A stretch of DNA of 64,000 nt from Ruegeria sp. R14_0 (GTDB taxonomy: Bacteria; Pseudomonadota; Alphaproteobacteria; Rhodobacterales; Rhodobacteraceae). This document shows, piece after piece, positions 54,882-63,501 of this stretch; position 1 is the first letter of the stretch, and the number at the start of each line of letters is the position of its first letter. The notes under the pieces are model-generated. The model was not told the origin of the DNA, made no database searches, and was given only the letters and a program-made list of their open reading frames with translations. The position numbers and the translations under genes were made by a program. Location: NCBI RefSeq assembly GCF_017743975.1, contig NZ_JAGHRC010000006.1:209962-273961 (forward strand), given 5' to 3'.

Positions 54882-55682
54882 TTAGTGGGCTGGGGCTGCG
54901 ACGGGGTCCAGCAATGTGCGGCCGCCGTCAATTGTCAGGATTTGTCCGGTGATGAACCCGGCAGCGTCCGAGGCCAGAAACTGCGCGGTTTCCGTCAACT
55001 CGTTTGGGGCTGCAATCCGGGCCAGCGGAGTGTGTTTTTCGATGTCGTTTCGGAAATCCCGGTTCTCTTTCAATGTAGACTGCAGCGATGCGCTCATAAC
55101 CGAACCAAGAGCAATCGAGTTAACCCGAATGCGATTCGGGGCCAAAGCGACCGCCAGCGAGCGGGTCATCTGGTCCAGCGCAGCGGTGGACACCGAGTAT
55201 GCCATCAAGTCGGGATGGGTACGTCGTGCCGCGATCGAAGACAGGTTGATGATCGATCCCGCAGGGCCTTCTTCATCGTCACCTGCCTGCTTGATCATGC
55301 GTTTGGCCACCGCCTGGCTGAGGCGCAGCGCAGGCATCAGATTCTGATTGAGCAGGATGCGCACTGAATCATCGTCTGTGTCCAGCGGGTCTGAGGTGAT
55401 TACCTGACGCGCACCGTTGATTAGGATGTCCACCTGATCAAAGGCATCCAACGTTGCAGACAGCAGGTTTGCTATGGTCAGCTTTTCCCTCAGGTCACCC
55501 GCAAAAAAACGGATGTTGCTGTCATCTGCCTGCTCGCCCAATTCTTCGGCCAGTCGTTTTTCGTCCATATCGGCGAACATGACGTTGGCTCCGGCATCGG
55601 CAAAGTGACGCCCGATGGCCAAACCGACGCCATTGGCGCCGCCTGTAACGATGGCTGTCTTGCCGGCTATGGAAAAGGACAT
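54882..55682 (-). CDS. SDR family oxidoreductase lacking the catalytic lysine
   Basis: 266 residues. The nucleotide-binding 'TGGANGVGLAIG' and Asp in 'MFADMDEK' are intact and a Ser is present in 'IINLSSIAARR'. In the active-site segment, however, Tyr162 is followed by 'YSVSTAALD', so the usual YxxxK lysine is Thr166. The codon is ACC on the minus strand, so this is not a reading error by eye. It may be an altered enzyme or a binding protein. It lies directly upstream of hemF. Confidence 0.88.
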   Translation of the reverse strand: MSFSIAGKTAIVTGGANGVGLAIGRHFADAGANVMFADMDEKRLAEELGEQADDSNIRFFAGDLREKLTIANLLSATLDAFDQVDILINGARQVITSDPLDTDDDSVRILLNQNLMPALRLSQAVAKRMIKQAGDDEEGPAGSIINLSSIAARRTHPDLMAYSVSTAALDQMTRSLAVALAPNRIRVNSIALGSVMSASLQSTLKENRDFRNDIEKHTPLARIAAPNELTETAQFLASDAAGFITGQILTIDGGRTLLDPVAAPAH

Positions 55683-55719
55683 GCGTTGACTCCTGATTTG
55701 CGGCGCAGGTTAACCGGGA

Positions 55720-56685
55720 TTAGACCCTGGGGCGAGAGGCGTGAAACACCTTGAACCGATTGTCGCCCGACACTTCTTGAACCTGGGCAAAACTGTCGGC
55801 CAGCGTCACCTCGTAGGGCAAGTTGCGATTGGCAACCATCCAAAGGCTGCCGTTGCGTGTCAGGTTCCGCGCTGCGGATTTGATAAAGCCTTGCCCCAGT
55901 TCAGGGTCTGCTGCGCGGGACGTGTGGAACGGCGGGTTCATAATCACCGTATCCAGCGGGTCGGGTGCCTTCCATGTGACGGCATCCGCCCAGTGGAACT
56001 GCGCGTTGCTGTCAGCCAGATTGGCCCGCGCGCATGTCAGGGCGATATGGTCAGCCTCGACCAGATGAAGGGCGCGGGGATTGTGCAGCTTAAGGACTTC
56101 GGCAGACAGGTACCCCCAGCCCGCGCCCAAATCCGCGATCCGTGCGCCCAGCTTTTTTGGCAGTGATTTCAGCAACAGCGCTGAGGCCGGGTCGATCCCA
56201 TCAGCGGAAAACACACCGGGTGCCGTACGGAATCCGTCGACCATCTGCGCCATCGGCGCGGCCCAGTCGGCAAATGCTTCGGGTTTAGACTGAAACCAGA
56301 AGATCTTGCCATGCGCCTTGGCAATCGGTCCTTCGACATCGACGCGCTTGCGGATGTCCTTCAGCAAACTGTCCACGCCATTGGTCTTGGCCCCGTCAAT
56401 GACGATCTGCCCGCTCGCGCGTTGACAGGCCTGATGCACCATGCTGCGCGCCAGTGCCTTGGCGCGGGGCAGAATGACGATGGCATCCTGACAGGGGGCG
56501 TCGGCCTCGGGCGTTGTGTCGAAGCCCTGCGCTGCAAAATGGTCGTGAGAAGGTTTGAATGGCTGCACAACTTGCGTTTCGCGTGGCAAATTCGACAGAT
56601 CGTTGTCCGGCATAGGACCAAGCACGCTGAGTGGCTGCGACAGCTCAAGGCCGCTTTGCAGGGCGAAGTCTAGGCGAGGGGACAT
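55720..56685 (-). CDS. class I SAM-dependent methyltransferase (RsmC/RlmG-like)
   Basis: 321 residues. The SAM-binding 'RIADLGAGWGYLSAEVLKLH' lies in the C-terminal half and is followed by 'VIMNPPFHTSRAADPELGQG', the NPPFH loop of rRNA guanine/adenine N-methyltransferases. The N-terminal half is a degenerate copy, as in RsmC. Start ATG 56685. Target probably 16S or 23S rRNA; which one is not certain. Confidence 0.87.
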   Translation of the reverse strand: MSPRLDFALQSGLELSQPLSVLGPMPDNDLSNLPRETQVVQPFKPSHDHFAAQGFDTTPEADAPCQDAIVILPRAKALARSMVHQACQRASGQIVIDGAKTNGVDSLLKDIRKRVDVEGPIAKAHGKIFWFQSKPEAFADWAAPMAQMVDGFRTAPGVFSADGIDPASALLLKSLPKKLGARIADLGAGWGYLSAEVLKLHNPRALHLVEADHIALTCARANLADSNAQFHWADAVTWKAPDPLDTVIMNPPFHTSRAADPELGQGFIKSAARNLTRNGSLWMVANRNLPYEVTLADSFAQVQEVSGDNRFKVFHASRPRV

Positions 56686-56717
56686 CGGCAATTTCGCAAG
56701 AGTGGGCCAGGACAGGC

Positions 56718-57059
56718 TTACTCTTCACGTTCCATAGTGCATTGCAGGGGATGTTGGTGTCTGCGGGCGAAATCCATGACCTGGCCCACTTTGGTCTCGG
56801 CAATTTCGTGGCTGAAGACGCCAACAACCGCGACGCCCTTTTTGTGGACCGTCAGCATGATCTCGAACGCCTCTGCGTGGGTCATGCCAAAGAACCGCTC
56901 GAGCACGTGGACCACGAATTCCATCGGGGTATAGTCGTCGTTCAGCAGCAGCACTTTGTACAAAGGCGGGCGCTTGGTCTTGGGGCGCGTCTGTACCAAC
57001 AGCGACGGATCGCCGTCGTCGTCCGGTTTGTCAGACATCATCCATATGTGTTCAGTCAT
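56718..57059 (-). CDS. clpS: ATP-dependent Clp protease adaptor
   Basis: 113 residues. ClpS delivers N-end-rule substrates to ClpAP. The hallmark '[20 protein letters not shown]' and '[16 protein letters not shown]' are present, and the N-terminal tail is charged. Start ATG 57059 with AAGG 8 bases upstream. It ends 32 bases before the methyltransferase gene. clpA is not in the window. Confidence 0.96.
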   Translation of the reverse strand: MTEHIWMMSDKPDDDGDPSLLVQTRPKTKRPPLYKVLLLNDDYTPMEFVVHVLERFFGMTHAEAFEIMLTVHKKGVAVVGVFSHEIAETKVGQVMDFARRHQHPLQCTMEREE

Positions 57060-57153
57060 CGCGCGCCTTCTGTCCGATTCAGGCTTCGGTTTGTCTGCAG
57101 GGTTATATAACGTTCAAGGGGTCAGAGAAAAGAGCCAGCAGGACGTAATCGAA

Positions 57154-57855
57154 ATGGAAAAAGCGCTGACTACGATCGGGTTCGACGCCGACGACACCCT
57201 TTGGCACAACGAACGGTTTTTCCAACTGACCCAAGCCCATTTCGCAGAATTGCTGGCGGATCATGCGGATCGAGATCACCTGCTGGACCGCTTGCTTGCC
57301 GCCGAGAAACGCAACATCCGCCATTATGGGTACGGAATCAAAGGGTTCATCTTGTCGATGATCGAAACCGCGATCGAAGTGACCGAGGACCGTGTGCCAG
57401 CCTCGGTCATCCGACAACTGGTCGAGGCAGGACAAGAGATGCTGGCGCACCCGATTGAGCTGTTGCCGCATGCACGCGAGGCCATCGAAGCGGCGGCCGA
57501 GTCCCATCGAGTGATTCTGATCACCAAGGGCGACCTGATCGATCAGGAACGTAAGCTTGCGCAATCCGGGTTGGGCGAGCTGTTTGACGAGGTCGAAATC
57601 GTGTCCGAAAAAGCGCCGCAGACCTATCGCGAGATCTTTGCTCGTCATGGTGAGGGAACGGATACTGCGATGATGGTCGGCAATTCGATGCGATCGGACG
57701 TGGTGGCCCCAATCAAGGCCGGGTGCTGGGGTGTTTATGTGCCGCATGGGCTGGTGTGGGAGATCGAGAAGGCGGAAACTCCGGCGGACAACCCGCGTTA
57801 CAAAGAACTGCAGGATCTGGGTGGATTGGCTGATCTTGTTGAGCAATTGAGTTGA
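57154..57855 (+). CDS. HAD family hydrolase
   Basis: 233 residues. The nucleophile motif is 'TIGFDADDTLWHNERFF', and 'RVILITKGDLIDQE' and 'GNSMRSDVVAPIKAG' are motifs II and IV. A phosphatase of unknown substrate. Start ATG 57154 ('MEKALTTIG'); the frame is open upstream over clpS, which is antisense. It stands alone, divergent from clpS. Confidence 0.9.
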   Translation: MEKALTTIGFDADDTLWHNERFFQLTQAHFAELLADHADRDHLLDRLLAAEKRNIRHYGYGIKGFILSMIETAIEVTEDRVPASVIRQLVEAGQEMLAHPIELLPHAREAIEAAAESHRVILITKGDLIDQERKLAQSGLGELFDEVEIVSEKAPQTYREIFARHGEGTDTAMMVGNSMRSDVVAPIKAGCWGVYVPHGLVWEIEKAETPADNPRYKELQDLGGLADLVEQLS

Positions 57856-58105
57856 TGTTGCCAATTGGCCGCAGTTTCCGAAAAACGGCGAGCTCGGCGT
57901 ATTCCGAGACGTAACGTTCGCCGATTTAGTGTGTTCGGTCGCCTGTTTGCCCATATATAGCGTCTAATCACCAGGAAAACGAAACGGCGAATTTGCACGC
58001 TTTCGGTTTATTTCATGGGGTCTCTGTGTTAGCCTTGTCCTAATAAAACAAAATTCGCGCTGACTAGGAAAACCTGGCGGCCAGAGGTAGACAGAGGCAA
58101 AGATC

Positions 58106-59521
58106 GTGCAGGTTCGGCGGACAGTTCCGGCCCGAATGGGCTTACTTCTTATAGCATTCTTGTGGCTGCTTTCCTTCGCGCCGTTGCAAGGTTGGGCGGC
58201 ACCTTATGCCGCAATGGTCATTGATGCGCGAACCGGAGAGGTCTTGCATTCGCGCAATGCTGATACCCGTTTGCATCCTGCATCTTTGACAAAAATGATG
58301 ACCCTCTACATCGCGTTTGAGGCGGTGCGGAATGGCGAGATCACGCTGGATACACCGGTTCGGATTACAAAAAAGGCATCGGCTGAACCCCCCTCGAAGC
58401 TGGGCCTGCGGACCGGGCAGACCATTGCGTTCCGGTATCTGATCCGGGCCGCTGCAGTGAAATCCGCCAACGACGCGGCAACCGCAATTGGCATCGCGAT
58501 CAGCGGGTCCGAGGCTGCCTTTGCGCGCCGTATGACCCGGACGGCCAAGGCCATGGGCATGAGCCGGACGACATTCAAAAACGCACATGGCCTGACAGAG
58601 TCGGGTCATTTGTCCACTGCGCGCGATATGACCACGTTGGGCCGTCACCTGCTTTATGATTATCCGCAGTATTACAACCTGTTCTCGCGGCAATCGACTC
58701 ATGCAGGGATCAAGACGGTTCCAAACACGAACCGTCGTCTCCTGGCGGCATACAGAGGCGCGGACGGAATCAAAACCGGATACACGCGGGCTGCGGGTTT
58801 CAACCTGGTCGCTTCGGCGAAACGCAAGGACGAGCGCATCATCGCAACCGTGTTCGGCGGTAAATCCGGCGCGTCCCGAAATGCAAGAGTGGCTGAGCTG
58901 TTGGACATGGGGTTCCGTCGCGCGCCTTCTCGCGCGCCGATCCGGAAACCGGCTCGCCCTGCCTACGCCGGGAATGCGGGTCTGGGAGCAACCGTTGCGG
59001 CCCTGACCGGCGCGCCAAAATCCAGCCTGCGTCCAGTTCTGCGGCCGGGGCCGGGTGCAGCCGTACAGGTTGCAGGCACCGTGGTTGAGACAGCTGCGAA
59101 AAACCGCGCGCGGATACAGGACGGAATCGCGGCTGCCATCGCAGCCGCAGATATCGCCCCCTCGGCTGATGGCAATACAACGCGGCCCGCCGCACGACCC
59201 GAAGATCTGGTTTTGGCTTCGACCGATCCGGCCGCACAGCCAGAGCCTGAGCAAGAGATCGTCACCCGACTGTCAACATCGGGCGGACGTCTTTGGGGTG
59301 TAAATGTAGGCCGCTATACCACCCGATATGAGGCGGAGAAGATACTTCTGAAGACCGCGCTATCGGAAATGACCACTCTGGAAGGCACGCTGCGCAAGGT
59401 GAACCAAAGCTCGCGCGGCTTTGACGCGACATTCCAGGGCATGACCCGCGAACAGGCTGATCTGGCCTGCCGCAGGCTACAGGCCCGCAATGTCACATGT
59501 TTCATGATCGGGCCGTCATAA
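58106..59521 (+). CDS. D-alanyl-D-alanine carboxypeptidase with SPOR domain
   Basis: Cell wall enzyme of the DacA/PBP5 type, 471 residues. Signal peptide about 11-31. Active-site motifs: SxxK 'HPASLTKMM', SxN 'KSANDAAT' and KTG 'DGIKTGYTRAAG'. A linker rich in Ala/Pro follows, and the last 75 residues are a SPOR domain ('GRLWGVNVGRYTTRYEAEKI', 'RLQARNVTCFMIG') that binds septal glycan. Start GTG 58106 with AGAGG nearby; ATG 58136 is an alternative. A strong terminator follows. Confidence 0.94.
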   Translation: MQVRRTVPARMGLLLIAFLWLLSFAPLQGWAAPYAAMVIDARTGEVLHSRNADTRLHPASLTKMMTLYIAFEAVRNGEITLDTPVRITKKASAEPPSKLGLRTGQTIAFRYLIRAAAVKSANDAATAIGIAISGSEAAFARRMTRTAKAMGMSRTTFKNAHGLTESGHLSTARDMTTLGRHLLYDYPQYYNLFSRQSTHAGIKTVPNTNRRLLAAYRGADGIKTGYTRAAGFNLVASAKRKDERIIATVFGGKSGASRNARVAELLDMGFRRAPSRAPIRKPARPAYAGNAGLGATVAALTGAPKSSLRPVLRPGPGAAVQVAGTVVETAAKNRARIQDGIAAAIAAADIAPSADGNTTRPAARPEDLVLASTDPAAQPEPEQEIVTRLSTSGGRLWGVNVGRYTTRYEAEKILLKTALSEMTTLEGTLRKVNQSSRGFDATFQGMTREQADLACRRLQARNVTCFMIGPS

Positions 59522-59552
59522 GACCCGACATATTCTCTCCTGAATGGGTATC

Positions 59553-59582
59553 GGCTGCGAGGAAACTCGCAGCCATTTTTTT
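59553..59582 (+). terminator. intrinsic terminator after the D,D-carboxypeptidase gene
   Basis: A perfect 9-base stem (59553-59561 with 59566-59574, GGCTGCGAG and its complement), loop GAAA, then A and seven T. It lies 32 bases after the stop and 3 bases before the converging dioxygenase stop, so it may serve both. Confidence 0.92.
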
Positions 59583-59584
59583 GG

Positions 59585-60832
59585 TCAGTCGAAGACGTGA
59601 CCGTGTTCGTATTGTTCGTCCTGACCAGCGGCTGCGGTCAGAGCCGCCACATTGTCCTTGGTAAAGAACCCGTCATAGTGGTGGCAGCGCTCGATATACT
59701 CGGTGATCAGCAGCGTATGTTTTGAGTGTTTCGAGAAGATCTGTTTCAGGTTCGGATCGTCCTTACATTCACCGACCACATGAGCCAGGAACGGCACACC
59801 CTTGTCCTTGAGCGTGTTGACCACGAAGTCGACGTTCTTTTCACCGGCTCCATGATCACCGTCTTGAATCTCGACGGCCATGTGATGCAGGCGGCGACCA
59901 AAGTTGCGCACGAAATCCTCCGTCGGCATCGGAAGCTGTTCGAACGAGTTGACGAATGAGGGCGTGTTGTTCGCAGTGAAAACCTTGGCGGGCGACTTCT
60001 TGTCGTCATCCACATTTGCGTTCCGGTTCACATTGGTCGACGAGTTCATGTCGAAGATATTGTACGCCCCCCAAAAGTAGTAGGGGACCATGGTCAGAAA
60101 CTCGAGGATCGCGTCCTCACGCTCGCCTGCCAGGATGCGCGTGGCCAGATGGTCGATTCCCAGCATCAAGGGCGCGATCTTGCTGTCCGCCCCAAACGCT
60201 GCCGCTTGATCCAATCGCGCCTGTTCGTCATCACTCAGCAACACGCGGTCGCCCAAACCCAGGCTATCGGTGTCATTGAAGTCCAGCGTCGAATAGCCAA
60301 CCCTGTTGCAGGTGAAATCCGACGGCGTGGTAAAGCGGAACCCGTCCAACGTGTAGAACGGATTTTCTGTGTCGCCCGTGTACTCGAACCGGATGTTCTG
60401 ATCCTCAAGCGTTTTGGTCAGGGTCTTGAGGTCCGACGCGCCGAACACCTCTCCGACGTAACGGGTCTGCGGCGTGTTGCGGGCCAGTGGGTACATGCGG
60501 TTGATACGAGGAATAAAGTCCTCGAATGTCGGGCTGAGCGGGGCCATGACGATCATCGCGGGATAGTCGGCATGCGAATGTAGCACTGCAAACTTGTGTG
60601 ACTGTCCCAGATAGCTGGCCGTGTGCCGGTAGGGGGTCATGACATAAAGTTCCAGCAACGTGTCGAACAACGCGTCCGGCTCGACCTGAATGACGATCGC
60701 CCGCATCGCCCCGACCTGATCCGCCACGCCCGAGCTTTGGCGGCGTTCGTAAATCATCGGCAGATATTGGTGAAAGAATTCAGAGTTCTTTTTGTCACCG
60801 CGCGGTTCGTAAGACATAAGATCAAAAGACAT
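59585..60832 (-). CDS. VOC superfamily, HPPD-like dioxygenase candidate
   Basis: 415 residues, a double VOC layout like 4-hydroxyphenylpyruvate dioxygenase. A facial triad can be proposed: His228 in 'MLGIDHLATRILAG', His317 in 'RRLHHMAVEIQDGDH' and Glu378 in 'LLITEYIERCHHYDGFF'. The last region mirrors the HPPD C-terminus ('EIIQR ... GF ... N ... L'). Overall resemblance to HPPD is low, so the substrate is open. Start ATG 60832, with AAGGAGG 9 bases upstream. It follows pxpA by 145 bases; not clearly the same operon. Confidence 0.6.
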   Translation of the reverse strand: MSFDLMSYEPRGDKKNSEFFHQYLPMIYERRQSSGVADQVGAMRAIVIQVEPDALFDTLLELYVMTPYRHTASYLGQSHKFAVLHSHADYPAMIVMAPLSPTFEDFIPRINRMYPLARNTPQTRYVGEVFGASDLKTLTKTLEDQNIRFEYTGDTENPFYTLDGFRFTTPSDFTCNRVGYSTLDFNDTDSLGLGDRVLLSDDEQARLDQAAAFGADSKIAPLMLGIDHLATRILAGEREDAILEFLTMVPYYFWGAYNIFDMNSSTNVNRNANVDDDKKSPAKVFTANNTPSFVNSFEQLPMPTEDFVRNFGRRLHHMAVEIQDGDHGAGEKNVDFVVNTLKDKGVPFLAHVVGECKDDPNLKQIFSKHSKHTLLITEYIERCHHYDGFFTKDNVAALTAAAGQDEQYEHGHVFD

Positions 60833-60976
60833 TGGCCAACCTCCTTGCTCATGCTGGTCCGGCATGGCGTTGCGTGGAATTGTGGTATTCAGAACATGCA
60901 CTTGCAGGCATGCTAGGGTTTGAATCCCGTACGAGCAACAGTCAGAGTATAGATCGCCTTTCTAACGACCAGATTT

Positions 60977-61738
60977 CTATCGCATGAATTTTGTCACCTC
61001 GACGCCGCCATCGATCAGGCTCTGGCGGACAGAGCGGGCTATCTGTACGGCCGTCGGACCATCGCCATGCAGGCAGATCGTATCGATTGAAGTTTCGAGC
61101 CGCTGACCGCTTTCGGTGATGATTGCACCTTCGCGGACCATATTGAGAATGCGGGGGCCTGCGACATCCGGATCATGAATAATAGCGCCGGGCAGGCTGC
61201 GGTCTACAAGAGTGCCGTCGTCGTTGTAGGCGCGGTCCGCAAAAATCTCACCAACCCATTTGCACCCGAGTTCCCGTACCGCCTCTTCCTGCTTGGTGAC
61301 GGCCAGCACCATAACGATGATATCCGGGTCCACATCCAGCGCGCCTTGATAGCATGCGCGCGCCATGTCCAGATCTACGGAACACATATTGGCCAGCGCG
61401 CCATGCAGCTTCAGATGTCGGACTTCGGTGCCGACGGCCTTGGCCATCCCCATCGCCGCGCCCAATTGATACCGCACCATATTGCGCAGGCTGTCATGAG
61501 GCACTTTCATATTGCGGCGGCCAAAGCCTTGCAGGTCAGGAAAGCCGGGATGTGCGCCGATGCCGACACTGTTTTCAGCGGCCAGTTTCATTGTCCTGGC
61601 CATCACGTCAGGATCACCGGCGTGAAAGCCGCAGGCGATATTGGCCGACGTTATCACCTTAAGTAGTGTCTCGTCGTCGCCCATCTTCCAGGGGCCAAAG
61701 CTTTCGCCCATGTCGGCATTCAGATCGACGCTTGGCAT
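60977..61738 (-). CDS. pxpA: 5-oxoprolinase subunit A (LamB/YcsF family)
   Basis: 253 residues. With PxpB and PxpC it forms the ATP-dependent 5-oxoprolinase that opens pyroglutamate to glutamate. Family core: 'DLNADMGESFGPWKMGDDE', 'ANIACGFHAGDPDVMARTM', 'GAHPGFPDLQGFGRRNM' and 'LHGDGPTAVQIA'. Last of the three pxp genes, 12 bases after pxpC. Confidence 0.95.
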   Translation of the reverse strand: MPSVDLNADMGESFGPWKMGDDETLLKVITSANIACGFHAGDPDVMARTMKLAAENSVGIGAHPGFPDLQGFGRRNMKVPHDSLRNMVRYQLGAAMGMAKAVGTEVRHLKLHGALANMCSVDLDMARACYQGALDVDPDIIVMVLAVTKQEEAVRELGCKWVGEIFADRAYNDDGTLVDRSLPGAIIHDPDVAGPRILNMVREGAIITESGQRLETSIDTICLHGDGPTAVQIARSVRQSLIDGGVEVTKFMR

Positions 61739-61750
61739 CCATTATCCTCT

Positions 61751-62749
61751 CTAGTCAGTGGCTGAGATCATTCCGCTGATCAATTGGTAGGACAACAGGT
61801 CCGGTATGTCATGCGGATCGCGCACAAGGGGCTCGATTTGAGCAGGCAGTCTGGCCAACCCGGCGCGATAGGCGGCTTGCAGGGGCGTGGCTTCGTCCAG
61901 TGAGACAAACTGAAAACGGATCGCCCCGCCCGGCGGGGTTTGCGCCGCGCGGGGCAGGTCGCACGGCAAAACCGTAGCGATACGGGGATACCCTCCGGTC
62001 GTTTGGCATTCGGGCAGCAGGATGAACGGGTTTCCGGTGCCTGTCATCTGTATGTCACCAGGTGTGATGACTTCCGACAGGATATTCAGCTGCCCCTTGG
62101 CGGCGAAGCCTTCCCCCGTGCTGTCCAGCTGCATTCCCATTCGGTTGGCCCGGCTTCCCCGGCGAAACTCGGTCTCGGCAAAGCGGTCCAGCGTCGTCTG
62201 ATCGAACAGCGGGGTTTGAAAGCTGGCGATCACTCGCAGCACCCCACCCGAGAAGCGGTCATCATGCGCCAGCTTCATGCCCGTCACCCCGGGTCCGCTG
62301 CCGACGGGCAGCTTGTCTCCAACCTGGATCGTGTGCCCGATTTTGGCCGTCAGATGCGCCGCGCGTGATCCCAGAAACGATTGGGTCCCAATGCCACCGC
62401 TGACGTGCAGGTAACCATATGTGCCCCGCGCCGCCGCACCGATGATAAGCCGTTGTCCGGCCTCAAGGTAGTGGGATGCATTCCAGGCAATCGTGACACC
62501 ATCGATGCTGGCCTGCATCGGGGCTCCGGTCAGTGCGATGCCGATAGGCTCTTCGGCCTCAAACTCACCCCCAATGCCCGCCATTTCCAACGCGGCAAGG
62601 TCTGGGCTTTGGTTCAACAAGGCCGCACCCTCATGTAATGCCAGCAGATCGGCTGCACCGGATCGGGATAAGCCTTGATCCAGATATCCGACGCGGCCTT
62701 GATCCTGAACAGTGCATGCGGGACCGATGTGTCGGACAATCAAGCTCAT
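61751..62749 (-). CDS. pxpC: 5-oxoprolinase subunit C (biotin-dependent carboxyltransferase-like)
   Basis: 332 residues of the KipA/PxpC family: 'GPACTVQDQGRVGYLDQGLS', 'GGIGTQSFLGSRAAHLTAKI' and 'GNPFILLPECQTTGGYPRIA'. It starts by ATGA overlap with pxpB, so it is translationally coupled, and precedes pxpA. Confidence 0.93.
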   Translation of the reverse strand: MSLIVRHIGPACTVQDQGRVGYLDQGLSRSGAADLLALHEGAALLNQSPDLAALEMAGIGGEFEAEEPIGIALTGAPMQASIDGVTIAWNASHYLEAGQRLIIGAAARGTYGYLHVSGGIGTQSFLGSRAAHLTAKIGHTIQVGDKLPVGSGPGVTGMKLAHDDRFSGGVLRVIASFQTPLFDQTTLDRFAETEFRRGSRANRMGMQLDSTGEGFAAKGQLNILSEVITPGDIQMTGTGNPFILLPECQTTGGYPRIATVLPCDLPRAAQTPPGGAIRFQFVSLDEATPLQAAYRAGLARLPAQIEPLVRDPHDIPDLLSYQLISGMISATD

Positions 62750-63501
62750 CCCTCGATCTCCTGGCGTGTGGCACCGCCGGTTCCGTCTGTGTTGTTGGCG
62801 CGGAAGGCTTCGAGCTCGTCACGCGTGACCGAAACGAACTGCATTTCGTCCCCGGGCTTCAAGGCAAAACTCTGAGGCGCTTCTGGACGGAAGCAGCGAA
62901 ATGCCGTCTGACCCACGTGCCGCCACCCGGTGGGCGTCGGCCCCGAAAACAAAACGAATTGTGAGATCGCCAGCACCAACGCACCTTCAGGGACCATGGG
63001 GGTCAGTTCCTTGAGGCGCGGAATGTCGAATTCCGGCCCAAGCGGACCCAGATAGGGCTGACCTGGCGCAAAACCGATGGTCAGAACACGTACCCGGCTG
63101 TTGCTAAGCCGCCGGATCGCCTCAGCCGGATCTAGCCCGGCTGCCGCCGCGGCTTCATCCAATTGTGGGGCCAGCTCTCCACCATACACAGTGGGAACAC
63201 GCCAAAGGCGTCGGCCGGCTGGCAAGGGGGCCTCATACCAGTTGCGGAGTTCTAGAAGATGCCGAACCCTTTCCTGAATATCTGCATGGTGCAATCTTTC
63301 AGGGTCGAACCGTATATAGGTCGACGCGAGGGACGCGGATGTTTCGATGATACCATCCCAGGCCTCACGTACCACCTCGCTGCGAAACGCCAGAGCTGCG
63401 CGGTTCGAGGGTTCGGCCATTACATCGGAGAAGGAAACCAGAAGGCCGTCGAAACCAACCGTGCTGATGCGGGGAAAGGTCTTGTCTTCAGTGGTCGTCA
63501 T
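62746..63501 (-). CDS. pxpB: 5-oxoprolinase subunit B (KipI family)
   Basis: 251 residues. Family core: 'EAIRRLSNSRVRVLTIGFAP', 'GQPYLGPLGPEFDIPRLKE' and 'GPTPTGWRHVGQTAFRCFRP'. Start ATG 63501 ('MTTTEDKTFPRISTVGFDG'); the frame open to 63783 has no family resemblance. First of the pxpB-pxpC-pxpA unit, so the promoter lies in the region after 63502. Confidence 0.93.
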   Translation of the reverse strand: MTTTEDKTFPRISTVGFDGLLVSFSDVMAEPSNRAALAFRSEVVREAWDGIIETSASLASTYIRFDPERLHHADIQERVRHLLELRNWYEAPLPAGRRLWRVPTVYGGELAPQLDEAAAAAGLDPAEAIRRLSNSRVRVLTIGFAPGQPYLGPLGPEFDIPRLKELTPMVPEGALVLAISQFVLFSGPTPTGWRHVGQTAFRCFRPEAPQSFALKPGDEMQFVSVTRDELEAFRANNTDGTGGATRQEIEG

